From the NCBI RefSeq assembly GCF_027923555.1, contig NZ_AP025523.1, positions 310,001 through 374,000 of the forward strand: a stretch of DNA of 64,000 nucleotides. The letters run 5' to 3'. This document shows positions 39,472-47,106 of this stretch, in pieces. The position numbers and the translations under genes are program-made. The stretch's first letter is position 1, and each line of letters opens with the position of its first letter. The notes beneath the pieces were generated by a model. The model did no database searches. It was given only the letters and a program-made list of their open reading frames with translations, and was not told the DNA's origin. The stretch is from Vulcanimicrobium alpinum (GTDB taxonomy: Bacteria > Vulcanimicrobiota > Vulcanimicrobiia > Vulcanimicrobiales > Vulcanimicrobiaceae).

Positions 39472-39565
39472 GGGAGCGTACGGGTCTGGTGGCCCGCCCG
39501 GTCTTCAAAACCGGTGAGGCCGTCGCAAGGCGGCTGGTCGGTTCGATTCCGACACGTTCCCGCCA
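39472..39565 (+). tRNA. selC: Selenocysteine tRNA (anticodon UCA)
   Basis: The 94-nt sequence folds as tRNA-Sec: 8-bp acceptor stem (GGGAGCGT with ACGTTCCC, one G-U pair), 6-bp D stem with a 4-nt loop, anticodon loop CTTCAAA with TCA at 39505-39507, a long variable arm with a GCAA tetraloop, a 5-bp T stem with loop TTCGATT, discriminator G and an encoded CCA. The 8+5 acceptor/T arrangement is the bacterial Sec type. It inserts selenocysteine at recoded UGA codons, so the organism should carry selA, selB and selD elsewhere. No selenoprotein gene was found in this window. Confidence 0.96.
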
Positions 39566-39581
39566 TCTGTGCCGGCTGCGG

Positions 39582-40487
39582 TTACTGCGCTAGGAACCAG
39601 CGGATGATGCCGGCGACCTTCAGGTATCCCGGCCCCTGACCCGCACCGCCGCCGCGAAGGAAGTTCGCGGCCAGCTCGAACGTCGCCGAAGCGGAGCGCG
39701 CACCACCCTGCACCGGTGCGCGCTTGCGCGCCTCGGCGTCTGCCTCGTCGGCCATCGCGCGCAATTGTGCGATCGTGCTTTGCGCGTCGGAACCGCTTCG
39801 CTGCAGTGCGCGAACGCGTTCTGCGGCGTCGTTCAACACGGCAGCGGCCTGCCGATAGAGCGCGATCTGGGCGTAGGTGCGCGCCGTTTTTTCGAGCTCG
39901 TCGAGGAGACCGTCGAGTTTGCGCTCGGCGTGCGCGACGTCGTCGGGCGTGCGAAGTGTGCGTCCCGCCTGCGCTTCGACGCGACGGAACGTGTCGCGCT
40001 CGTGCACCATGAGCGCGGCGAAGGAGGGAAACGCCTTCGGATCGTCGGTGCCGAAGATCCACGCTTCGTACTCGCCGTCGCCGTCGACGACACGCGGGTT
40101 CAGCAGATAGATATCCGGCTGCGTACTCTCGCTCAACGCGACGGCGTCGTCGAGAAACGCGAAGTCCGGCGACCACCGCCACCCATCGATCACGTCGCAG
40201 TGATGCGTCGCGAGCCGCTCGATTTCGTCGACCGGCACGATGCGATCGACGAATGTCCCGGTTTGCCGCCAGCCGTTGCTCGTTGCGAGGAAGGCGCGGT
40301 ACGAGGGCGGGAGCGCAAGTCCGAGCCGGGATTCCGCCCTCGCGATCTGCTCGGGCGTTGCCGGTGCGAATCCCATCCATCCCGACTGCGCGACGCCGGC
40401 GGGCAGATCGTAGTACCGCGAATCAGGGCTCGCGAGCAGTTCGCGGCTCCACTCCTCGAGAAACGCGCGCCATTCGGGCCCGGTCAC
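39582..40487 (-). CDS. SMI1/KNR4 (SUKH)-family protein
   Basis: This 301-residue protein has a SUKH-type N-terminal domain (about 38-190): ATPEQIARAESRLGLALPPSYRAFLATSNGW is the characteristic opening, and YLLNPRVVDGDGEYEAW with an aromatic Trp follows. The C-terminal third is helical. Many SUKH proteins are immunity proteins against polymorphic toxins, and others are housekeeping. No toxin gene is recognisable nearby, but the position next to a tRNA gene is typical of acquired cargo. Start ATG 40487; a stop 17 nt after the tRNA ends the gene. Confidence 0.8.
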   Translation of the reverse strand: MTGPEWRAFLEEWSRELLASPDSRYYDLPAGVAQSGWMGFAPATPEQIARAESRLGLALPPSYRAFLATSNGWRQTGTFVDRIVPVDEIERLATHHCDVIDGWRWSPDFAFLDDAVALSESTQPDIYLLNPRVVDGDGEYEAWIFGTDDPKAFPSFAALMVHERDTFRRVEAQAGRTLRTPDDVAHAERKLDGLLDELEKTARTYAQIALYRQAAAVLNDAAERVRALQRSGSDAQSTIAQLRAMADEADAEARKRAPVQGGARSASATFELAANFLRGGGAGQGPGYLKVAGIIRWFLAQ

Positions 40488-40511
40488 GGCAAGCAGAAGG
40501 TTCGCTTCGGG

Positions 40512-41384
40512 TTATGCCTGTTCGCGCACGGGGAAGCGCTGCGTCTCGAGCTTCAGGCGCTGCAGCATCGCCGGCGTCGGAAGCTTGATGTCGCGCGCGA
40601 GCTTCAGCCACGCGAGGACTTTAATCGTCCACCACGTCGCGTCGAATTCGAACCAGCGCAGGCCGTGGCGTGCCGAGAATGGGAACGCGTGGTGGTTGTT
40701 GTGCCAGCCCTCGCCCCAGGCGAGGATCGCGACCCACCAGTTGTTGGTCGACTTGTCGCCGGTGCGGAACGACTGGTAGCCGCTGTGGTGCGCGGCGCTG
40801 TTGACCAGCCACGTGATATGATACGTGAGCACGATGCGGACGAAAACGCCCCACACCAGCCACGAGACGCCGCCGAGTGCAAGCAGCGCGACCCCGAGCA
40901 CGATCGTCCACAGCAGGTACGTCTTCTCGAGGAACTGATAGAAGCGATCGCCGGCGAGGTCGGGCGCGAGCCGGGCCTGTTCAGCCGGCGAGAGCCGCGC
41001 TTCGTTGGGGCGGTAGAGCCACTCAAAATGGCTCCACAACAGCCCGCGATTGATGTCGTGCGGATCGCCTTCTTTGTCCGTGTGCGCGTGATGCGCGCGA
41101 TGCGTCGAGATCCATTCGATTGGGCCGCCTTGAAGCGCCAGCGTGCCGAGGATCGCCGCCAGATATTCGACCGGCTTGACGACCTTCAGGCTGCGATGCG
41201 TGAGGAGCCGGTGGTAGCCGAGCGTGATCCCCCAAGCGCCGGTCACGTAGTAGAGCGCGACCATGACGACGAGCGCGCTCCAGTGGAAGGTGCCTGGGAT
41301 GAACGCGCAGAGCGCGCCAAGGTGGACGACGGCGAGGCCGGTAAACGTCACCCAGCCGGGAATATGGGGCTTCGCGGATTGCAT
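40512..41384 (-). CDS. Acyl-CoA/acyl-lipid delta-9-type desaturase
   Basis: This 290-residue integral membrane di-iron enzyme introduces a double bond into fatty-acyl chains. The three His boxes are intact: HRLLTH (58-63), HRAHH (95-99) and HNNHH (228-232), with hydrophobic helices between. ATG 41384 is preferred (MQSAKPHIPGW). The frame opens earlier at 41426 without a ribosome-binding site. It stands alone on the minus strand between the SUKH and OsmC genes. Expression in response to cold is typical of the family, but no control signal is seen here. Confidence 0.95.
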   Translation of the reverse strand: MQSAKPHIPGWVTFTGLAVVHLGALCAFIPGTFHWSALVVMVALYYVTGAWGITLGYHRLLTHRSLKVVKPVEYLAAILGTLALQGGPIEWISTHRAHHAHTDKEGDPHDINRGLLWSHFEWLYRPNEARLSPAEQARLAPDLAGDRFYQFLEKTYLLWTIVLGVALLALGGVSWLVWGVFVRIVLTYHITWLVNSAAHHSGYQSFRTGDKSTNNWWVAILAWGEGWHNNHHAFPFSARHGLRWFEFDATWWTIKVLAWLKLARDIKLPTPAMLQRLKLETQRFPVREQA

Positions 41385-41444
41385 TGCTTCCGAAAGGTGC
41401 GCCCTCCGTCGCCTGAATCCTGGCAAGGAGAGCGCACCGGTCGC

Positions 41445-41891
41445 TTACGGAACGAGCGCGGCGTCGAGCGTGATCGACTTCACTGCGCCCAGCGCCTTGG
41501 AGATCGGGCAGCCGGCCTTCGCACCGTTCGCGAGTTCGGCAAATTGTGCCGCGTCCAAGCCCTCGGCGCTCACCTTCGTCGTCAAGTGGATGCGGTCGAT
41601 CTCGAAGCCGTCCGGCAATCTGTGAAGGTTGACGTTCGCGATGGTGTCGATCGACTTCGGCGGATGGCCTGCGCGGGTGAGTGCGAGGCTTAGCGCCATC
41701 GAGAAGCAGGCGGCGTGCGAGGCGGCGAGCAGTTCTTCGGGATTCGTGCCGGGGTCGCCGGAGAAGCGCGTTCCGAACGAGTACTCGGCGTTGACCTTCC
41801 CGCTCCCGGCGGCGATCGTGCCGCGACCCTTGGCGATGTCGCCCGTCCAGTGGACGGACGCGGTGCGTGCGATATCGTCAGGCGTGTTCAT
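41445..41891 (-). CDS. OsmC/Ohr-family peroxiredoxin
   Basis: This 148-residue thiol peroxidase reduces organic hydroperoxides in the cytoplasm. The two catalytic Cys are present: Cys62 in ASHAACFSMAL and Cys128 in AKAGCPISKAL, with the supporting NPEELLAASH block. The length and fold match OsmC. ATG 41891 is the start; the frame extends further upstream through the divergent amidohydrolase region only as an artefact. It is divergent from the amidohydrolase gene with about 54 nt between them. Confidence 0.94.
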   Translation of the reverse strand: MNTPDDIARTASVHWTGDIAKGRGTIAAGSGKVNAEYSFGTRFSGDPGTNPEELLAASHAACFSMALSLALTRAGHPPKSIDTIANVNLHRLPDGFEIDRIHLTTKVSAEGLDAAQFAELANGAKAGCPISKALGAVKSITLDAALVP

Positions 41892-41945
41892 GCCTCTCAG
41901 AAAAATCCACAACCGCGCGACGGTTGCGGGGGGTTGTTCGGCTCG

Positions 41946-42770
41946 ATGATCGACGTGCACACGCACCTCCACCCGCCCCGCCTGTTCGCGGCGATCAGGC
42001 GCTGGTTCGCGGAGCGCAGCCCGTGGGAGATCCAGCATCATCCGACCGAGCCGCGCGCGGTCGCGCAGGCGATGCGCGACGCCGGCGTCGAGACGTTCGT
42101 CTTCTGCTCGTACGCGCACAAGCCGGGGATCTCGCGCGAACTGAACGCGTGGCTTGCGCAGACCGCGCGCGATCTCGGCGCGGGGGCGTTCGCGCTCGCG
42201 ACCGTCCACCTCGACGATCCTGATCCGGCGGGCGACATGCGCGAGGCGCTGCGCGACGGATGCATCGGGCTCAAGGTGCACGAGAACGTCCAGCGCCTGC
42301 ACCTCGACGATCCGCGCTTCGCGCCGGTGCTCGATGCGGTCGCCGCGGCCGAGGGGTTCGTCCTCGTGCACGTCGGCGCGATCCCGTGGTCCGACGACAC
42401 GCACGATGGCCCGGCCCGCATCGCGCGCGTGCTCGCGGCGCACCCGCGCCTGCGGATCGTGGTCGCGCATTTCGGCGTCCCCGATTCGCTGCGCTATATC
42501 GAGATGGCTGCGCAGGAGCCGCGGCTCTTTCTCGACACGACGATGGTATTCGCGCGCGAGTCGCCGATGCACGTGTTCTTTCCGCACGACACGATCGAAC
42601 GCGCCGCCGGCCAGATCGTCTACGGCACCGACTGGCCCAACATCCCGCACGCGTACGACAGCGAACTGCGCGCGCTGGAGGCGATGGAACTCTCGCCGGG
42701 CGCCCTCGACGCGATCACGCGCGAGAACGCGCGGCGCTTGGCGCCGGCGCTCGCGCGCTCGGCGCCTTGA
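41946..42770 (+). CDS. Amidohydrolase 2-family metal-dependent hydrolase
   Basis: This 274-residue TIM-barrel hydrolase has an N-terminal metal-binding HTH motif (MIDVHTHLHPPR, His5 and His7), KVHENVQ with a His near the middle, VAHFGVPDS and the YGTDWPNIPH segment carrying the terminal Asp. Relatives hydrolyse or decarboxylate small aromatic or carboxylic compounds. ATG 41946 follows a TCG-rich stretch; the frame opens earlier at 41715 within the OsmC gene. Its 3' end overlaps the convergent DUF3810 gene by 56 nt. The substrate is unknown. Confidence 0.9.
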   Translation: MIDVHTHLHPPRLFAAIRRWFAERSPWEIQHHPTEPRAVAQAMRDAGVETFVFCSYAHKPGISRELNAWLAQTARDLGAGAFALATVHLDDPDPAGDMREALRDGCIGLKVHENVQRLHLDDPRFAPVLDAVAAAEGFVLVHVGAIPWSDDTHDGPARIARVLAAHPRLRIVVAHFGVPDSLRYIEMAAQEPRLFLDTTMVFARESPMHVFFPHDTIERAAGQIVYGTDWPNIPHAYDSELRALEAMELSPGALDAITRENARRLAPALARSAP

Positions 42771-43803
42771 CGCGCGGCAAACCGTCCGCGTCGAGCTGCG
42801 TCCCCACCAGCAGCCGCAGGAAATACCCATACGACGCGACGCCGCCGCGGACGCCGTTGCTGCGCAGGTAGCGGTCGTAGAGGTGCCACTGGATCGCGAA
42901 CACTTGCGGCAGATAGTGGCGCAGAAACCGCGCGCGGCCGGCATCGAAGTCGGCGACCACGCGCGGATCGAGCCGATGTTTGCGGCGTTCGCTCTCGGGG
43001 AGTTCGCCGTACGTCCAATACGCACCGGAATACCGGATCAGTGGATCGCTCGAACGCAGGCACGCCAGCGTGCCGACGTAGTTCGCGTCTCCCTCGTCGG
43101 TGAAGCCGCCGACATGCGCCCACTCGTGTGCGAGCGCGCGCGGCACCTCGAACGGCAGAAATGAAGCGTTGAGCAGCGTCTCGAACGCGAACGGCGAGTA
43201 CTGCCCGCCGATCCCTGCCGCCTCGTAATAGGGTTCGAGGATCGTGGGCTTCGGCCGCGTCACGCGCACCTCCCACCGGTCGCCGAGCCGCGCGATCAGC
43301 GGCGCGTAGGCTGCGCGCAGCTTTGCAAGGTCGAGCGTCTCCGCGTGCGCGGCCACGACGTCGCGATTGAGGATGGCGACGATGCGCGCGCTGAACTCCG
43401 CGACGCGCGCGTCGGTGACGGCCTGCGGCGCGAGCTCGATGCGCTGCGCGATCGTCGCCCGGCGATAGTTCCAGCCCCACAGCACCTCGAAGAGCACGAC
43501 GCCGACGGCGACCCAGGCGATCGTGTGCGCGGTCAGCGCGCCGGCAGTTCGCAGGCGCCGTCCGCGCGGCGCACCGCGCAGCGCGCGCACCCACCACGCC
43601 GCGAGCGCAGCGAGCACCGCGAGCGCCTCGAGGTCGCCGAGCGGAAACGGCACCGCGTCGGTCAGCGGGACGAACGCGGCGTTCATCGCCGCGAACAGCC
43701 CGTTCGCATATCCGTGCTCGATCCAGCCGGCCGGGAGCGGCGCCGCCGCGGCGACGATCGCAAGCGCGACCGCGATCCCGTCGAGCAGCAGCGCGCGGAT
43801 CAC
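42715..43803 (-). CDS. DUF3810-type membrane zinc metalloprotease
   Basis: This 362-residue protein has TM helices at about 8-25, 58-75 and 92-110, then a soluble domain with a zinc-protease HEWAH (226-230) and Glu237 in FTDEGDANY that together resemble the HEXXH plus distant Glu pattern. This is the layout of DUF3810 proteins, which are thought to be membrane-bound peptidases. GTG 43803 overlaps the GNAT stop by four bases. The Arg/Pro-rich C-terminal tail is on the cytoplasmic side or disordered. The frame extends to 44325 without coding sense. Confidence 0.85.
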   Translation of the reverse strand: MIRALLLDGIAVALAIVAAAAPLPAGWIEHGYANGLFAAMNAAFVPLTDAVPFPLGDLEALAVLAALAAWWVRALRGAPRGRRLRTAGALTAHTIAWVAVGVVLFEVLWGWNYRRATIAQRIELAPQAVTDARVAEFSARIVAILNRDVVAAHAETLDLAKLRAAYAPLIARLGDRWEVRVTRPKPTILEPYYEAAGIGGQYSPFAFETLLNASFLPFEVPRALAHEWAHVGGFTDEGDANYVGTLACLRSSDPLIRYSGAYWTYGELPESERRKHRLDPRVVADFDAGRARFLRHYLPQVFAIQWHLYDRYLRSNGVRGGVASYGYFLRLLVGTQLDADGLPRVKAPSARAPAPSAARSRA

Positions 43804-44549
43804 GGAAAGAGGTACGTCGTGAACGTCCCGGCACGGGTAAACCCCAGCCGTTCGTAGAGCGCGATCGCCGGCGCGTTGAAGTCGTTGACGTACAGCGAGA
43901 GGGTCGTCTCCGTGGCGAACAGCCGGCGCGCCGCCGCCGCGAGGGCGAGCGTCGCATACCCGTGTCCCCGTTGTTCGGGCGGCGTCCACACGCCTTGCAC
44001 CTGCGCAGTCGCCGCGCTGCGCGGGCCGACGTTGCATTGAAAACGCAGGTCTCCGTCGACGACCCACACCCACCACGCCCCGGCCGCGATCGCGCGCCGC
44101 ACGCTCGCGACGAAGCTGCCGCGGTTCGCGCGCGGATCGTAGCCGAGCTCGTCGAGGATCATCCGCGCGCTGTGTTCCGCCACCAGGTCGGCTTCGTCGT
44201 CGCGCGCGCGGCGCACGTCGACGTCGCGCCCGGAATCGTGCAGCGCTCGCGGTTCGAGCACGTAGAGCGGCTGGACTGTGCGCACGAGCGTCGGGGCAGC
44301 GTGCCACGAGCGCACGCGATCCCACAGCGCGTCGACGACGTCCTTGGGCCCCACGAAACTACGCAGCCCGGGATGCTTGCGGGTCTCGACGGCGATCGCG
44401 TCGATCGCCGCGGCATCGTCGGCCGCGACGATGAGCTGCGCGCCGTAATAGACCAGACCCGTGAGTTCTCCGCGCGCGTTGCGATTGGCGACGATCTCAT
44501 CGGGCATGCCGGGGCCGCGGCCGCCCTCGAGCAGCCATTGAAGGAACAC
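43800..44549 (-). CDS. GNAT-family acetyltransferase
   Basis: This protein of about 249 residues has the GNAT motif A region VWTPPEQRGHGYATLALAAAARRL and the motif B SLYVNDFNAPAIALYERLGF at the C-terminus. The N-terminal half looks like the less conserved domain of the two-part FRM2/YitH-type acetyltransferases. The GTG at 44549 is the first standard start, but upstream in the same frame (to about 44624) the sequence LLLEPVTRATRRDAVAFAAR would complete the N-terminal fold, so translation may start at a non-standard CTG. It overlaps the anti-sigma gene region and may be the third gene of the SigK operon. The substrate is unknown. Confidence 0.8.
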   Translation of the reverse strand: MFLQWLLEGGRGPGMPDEIVANRNARGELTGLVYYGAQLIVAADDAAAIDAIAVETRKHPGLRSFVGPKDVVDALWDRVRSWHAAPTLVRTVQPLYVLEPRALHDSGRDVDVRRARDDEADLVAEHSARMILDELGYDPRANRGSFVASVRRAIAAGAWWVWVVDGDLRFQCNVGPRSAATAQVQGVWTPPEQRGHGYATLALAAAARRLFATETTLSLYVNDFNAPAIALYERLGFTRAGTFTTYLFP

Positions 44550-44634
44550 GTTTTCGTACGGCCGGCGCGCCGCGAACGCGACGGCGTCGCGGCGGGTCGC
44601 CCGGGTGACGGGTTCGAGCAGAAGCGGTGTGCGT

Positions 44635-45420
44635 TCAGGAGAGGGGGCGGACGAAGGTCGGCGACGTGGTCGGCGCCTTGCTTCCGCCGTCCGGTTCGAC
44701 GGTCACCGCCACCGCTCCGATCTTCAGTGCGTCGACGGGGAGCTGGACGACGGCGACACCGTCGGCGTTCGGCGTGAAGGTGACGCTCGGCTGCACCGCC
44801 TTCGCGCCCTTCAGGACCGTCCACGCCTGGTAGACTCTCCCTTTGGGGAGCGCGGGCAGTTTCGAGAGCGCGAAGTAGACGTGATCGCCGCGGACGACGA
44901 CGGCCCCCTGCGCGACCTCGTAGCGGCGCGCGTCGGACGAGACCAGGTCGGTCAGCGTCTGCCGGTCGTTGCGGGAGACCCGTTCGGTCTGGGCGAGCTG
45001 GTTTGCGAGCGTCTCGGCGCGACGCTTCGTCTGGGCCAGATCGCCGCGCAGGGCCACATCCTGCGCGACCGTGACGAACGAGAACACGAGCGCGGCCGCA
45101 GCTGCGAGCCCCGTCCCCCACAGCCAGCCGGGGTTGGGGCCGATGCGGCGCCGCGCGACCGGATTGCCGCCCGCCGCGTCGGCGCGCACTTTCGCAACCA
45201 AGCGCTCCTTCATCCGCGCCGAGGCTGCCGAATCGACGGGTTCCTCGGCGGCGAAGGCGATCGTGTCGGCGGCCGCACGCAGATCGTGATACTCGCGGCG
45301 CGCGTCGTCGTCGCCGGCGACGAACGCCGCGACCAGCGCGCTCTCCTCACGCGGGAGAACGCCGAGCGCGTAGAGCGCGACCACTTCCATCATCTCGTCG
45401 CGCGGCATCGGCACGCTCAT
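44635..45420 (-). CDS. RskA-like anti-sigma-K factor
   Basis: This 261-residue protein has an N-terminal helical anti-sigma domain (DEMMEVVALYALGVLPREESALVAAFVAGDD), one TM helix (about 98-118) and an extracytoplasmic RskA domain with the closing pattern GRVYQAWTVLKGAKAVQPSVTFTPN. This is the architecture of anti-SigK, which holds an ECF sigma factor at the membrane and is released by regulated proteolysis. It starts at ATG 45420, overlapping the sigma gene stop by four bases. No Cys-His zinc motif is visible, as expected for RskA. Confidence 0.94.
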   Translation of the reverse strand: MSVPMPRDEMMEVVALYALGVLPREESALVAAFVAGDDDARREYHDLRAAADTIAFAAEEPVDSAASARMKERLVAKVRADAAGGNPVARRRIGPNPGWLWGTGLAAAAALVFSFVTVAQDVALRGDLAQTKRRAETLANQLAQTERVSRNDRQTLTDLVSSDARRYEVAQGAVVVRGDHVYFALSKLPALPKGRVYQAWTVLKGAKAVQPSVTFTPNADGVAVVQLPVDALKIGAVAVTVEPDGGSKAPTTSPTFVRPLS

Positions 45421-45950
45421 TGCGACACCCGCTCGCCGAGCGATTCGCGCATCTTGCGCAACCCGGCGCGGATCCGCGTCTTCACGGTCCCCAGCGGCGT
45501 CGCGGTGCGCTGCGCGAGTTCCTGATGGGTGACGCCGCCGAAGAAACCGAGTTCGATCAAATCGCGCTGATCGCTGGGAAGCTGAGCCAGCGCATCGCGA
45601 ACGCGCTGCGCGTCGATGCGCGTGAAGACGTCGTCGTCGAGCGCGCCGTCGAGCGGAAGATCAGCGGGGATCTCGGTTTCGGGGCGGACGGCGCGCGAAC
45701 GCAGGACGTCCAGCGCCCGATTGCGGGCGACGCGCGAAACCCATGCCGTGAACGAACCGCCGCGGAACGCGTCCGGAGCGGTCCAAATCTTCAGAAAAAC
45801 GCTCTGCGTCAAGTCTTCAGCCATGCTTGGATCGCCCAGCATGCGCAGACCGATTCCGAAGACCAGCCGGTGGTACGCATCGTAGAGCGATTCGAACGCG
45901 ACGGGGTCTCGCGCTCGGATTCGATCCATCAACCGCACCCCTGGGTCCAT
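45417..45950 (-). CDS. ECF sigma factor, SigK type
   Basis: This protein of about 177 residues has region 2 (DPVAFESLYDAYHRLVFGIGLRMLGDPSMAEDLTQ and FLKIWTAP) and a region 4 helix-turn-helix (LPSDQRDLIELGFFGGVTHQELAQRT, GTVKTRIRAGLRKM). ATG 45950 is chosen because region 2 homology starts just after it. ATG 45989 and ATG 45929, the last with an AGGGG Shine-Dalgarno, are possible. The operon with its anti-sigma factor at the usual four-base overlap fits a membrane-stress sigma system. The target promoter is not evident. Confidence 0.9.
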   Translation of the reverse strand: MDPGVRLMDRIRARDPVAFESLYDAYHRLVFGIGLRMLGDPSMAEDLTQSVFLKIWTAPDAFRGGSFTAWVSRVARNRALDVLRSRAVRPETEIPADLPLDGALDDDVFTRIDAQRVRDALAQLPSDQRDLIELGFFGGVTHQELAQRTATPLGTVKTRIRAGLRKMRESLGERVSQ

Positions 45951-46053
45951 TGGTTCGGGCTTCGCGCCGTTGAAGCGGTCACCTCGCATGGGGTAACGTG
46001 GAGAGGTCCGCGCCGGATGCTCCCCGGCGCATGCGATTCGGTCAAGGAACAGT

Positions 46054-46377
46054 ATGAAGCAGCGTCGTCGTCCGCGCGATTCCACGTTTCTTGTCTCGGC
46101 GGCCCTCGCCGGAGCGGGCGGCGTGCTTGCGATCGCGTTCACCGTCGCGATGCCGTTCTGGACGGCCGCGCACCACCGGCCGTGGTCGAGCGCGTTCGCC
46201 GAGATCGCCGCGTGGGGCTGCGTCGCGCTCGCGGGTTGTTACGCGTCGATCCGGACCTATCTCGACAGCGGCGATCCGCCGGAGCGTCCGCCGCGGGGCG
46301 GCTTGCCGGCGCTGCGCCTCCTCGAGGGCGGCGCGCCGCACGTCGAAGCGCCGCGTTCCGAGCGCGACGCGGCGTAG
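46054..46377 (+). CDS. Small two-TM membrane protein
   Basis: This 107-residue protein has two hydrophobic helices (about 12-35 and 46-67) and a Pro/Arg-rich C-terminal cytoplasmic tail. It begins ATG 46054, divergent from the sigma factor, and ends directly against the sirtuin GTG with no gap, so the two are co-translated. No family is recognised. Confidence 0.55.
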   Translation: MKQRRRPRDSTFLVSAALAGAGGVLAIAFTVAMPFWTAAHHRPWSSAFAEIAAWGCVALAGCYASIRTYLDSGDPPERPPRGGLPALRLLEGGAPHVEAPRSERDAA

Positions 46378-47106
46378 GTGGAGACGGCGGAATTGCGCGC
46401 GCGCCTCGCCGCCGCGCGCTCGCTCACCGTGCTCACCGGATCGGGGATCTCGGCGGAGAGCGGTTTGCCGACGTTTCGCGGCGTCGGCGGCTTGTGGCGC
46501 ATGCACCGCGTCGAGGACCTTGCGTCGCCGCGCGGGTTCGCGCGCGATCCGCACCTGGTGTGGACGTGGTACGCGGAGCGGCGGCGCGCGCACGCCGGCG
46601 TCGAACCGTCGTCGGCGCACGTCGCCCTCGCCGCGATCGAAGAGCGCGTCGACGACTTCACGCTGGCGACGCAGAACGTCGATTCGCTTCACTTGCGCGC
46701 CGGCTCGCGCAACGTACTCGAACTGCACGGCAAGATGCGCGAGTCGCGCTGCACGATCTGCGATCTGCGCCGTCCGCTCGACGACGTGCTCGTCGAGTTC
46801 ACCCGCGACGGCGTCGAGGCGCTCCGCCACGACTGCGGCGGGATGTGGCGGCCGGATATCGTGTGGTTCGGTGAACCGCTCCCGCGCGCCGCGCTCGAGG
46901 CGGCGTTCGATGCCGCGCGCCGCGCCGACCTGATGCTCGTCGTCGGAACCTCGGGAATGGTGCAGCCGGCGGCGTCGCTCGCGACGAAGCAGTGCACCGA
47001 TGCGTTCGTCGTCGAGATCAACCCGGAGGAGACGGCGCTGACCGCGCACGTCGACGCTTCGATGCGCGCCCGCGCCTCCGACGTGCTCCCGGATCTGGCT
47101 GGTTGA
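46378..47106 (+). CDS. cobB: Sirtuin (NAD-dependent protein deacylase), Zn site altered
   Basis: This 242-residue protein has the NAD-binding GSGISAESG (21-29), Gln-Asn 99-100, catalytic His117 (LELHG) and the DIVWFGE region. Tyr65 and Arg68 in WYAERRR match the Tyr-x-x-Arg signature of class III sirtuins that remove succinyl/malonyl groups. The zinc site is incomplete: Cys125 and Cys128 are there, but the second pair is reduced to Cys153 with Arg150 at the fourth position. His151 might substitute. GTG 46378 directly follows the previous stop. It is followed by an antiporter gene starting inside its stop. Confidence 0.92.
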   Translation: METAELRARLAAARSLTVLTGSGISAESGLPTFRGVGGLWRMHRVEDLASPRGFARDPHLVWTWYAERRRAHAGVEPSSAHVALAAIEERVDDFTLATQNVDSLHLRAGSRNVLELHGKMRESRCTICDLRRPLDDVLVEFTRDGVEALRHDCGGMWRPDIVWFGEPLPRAALEAAFDAARRADLMLVVGTSGMVQPAASLATKQCTDAFVVEINPEETALTAHVDASMRARASDVLPDLAG

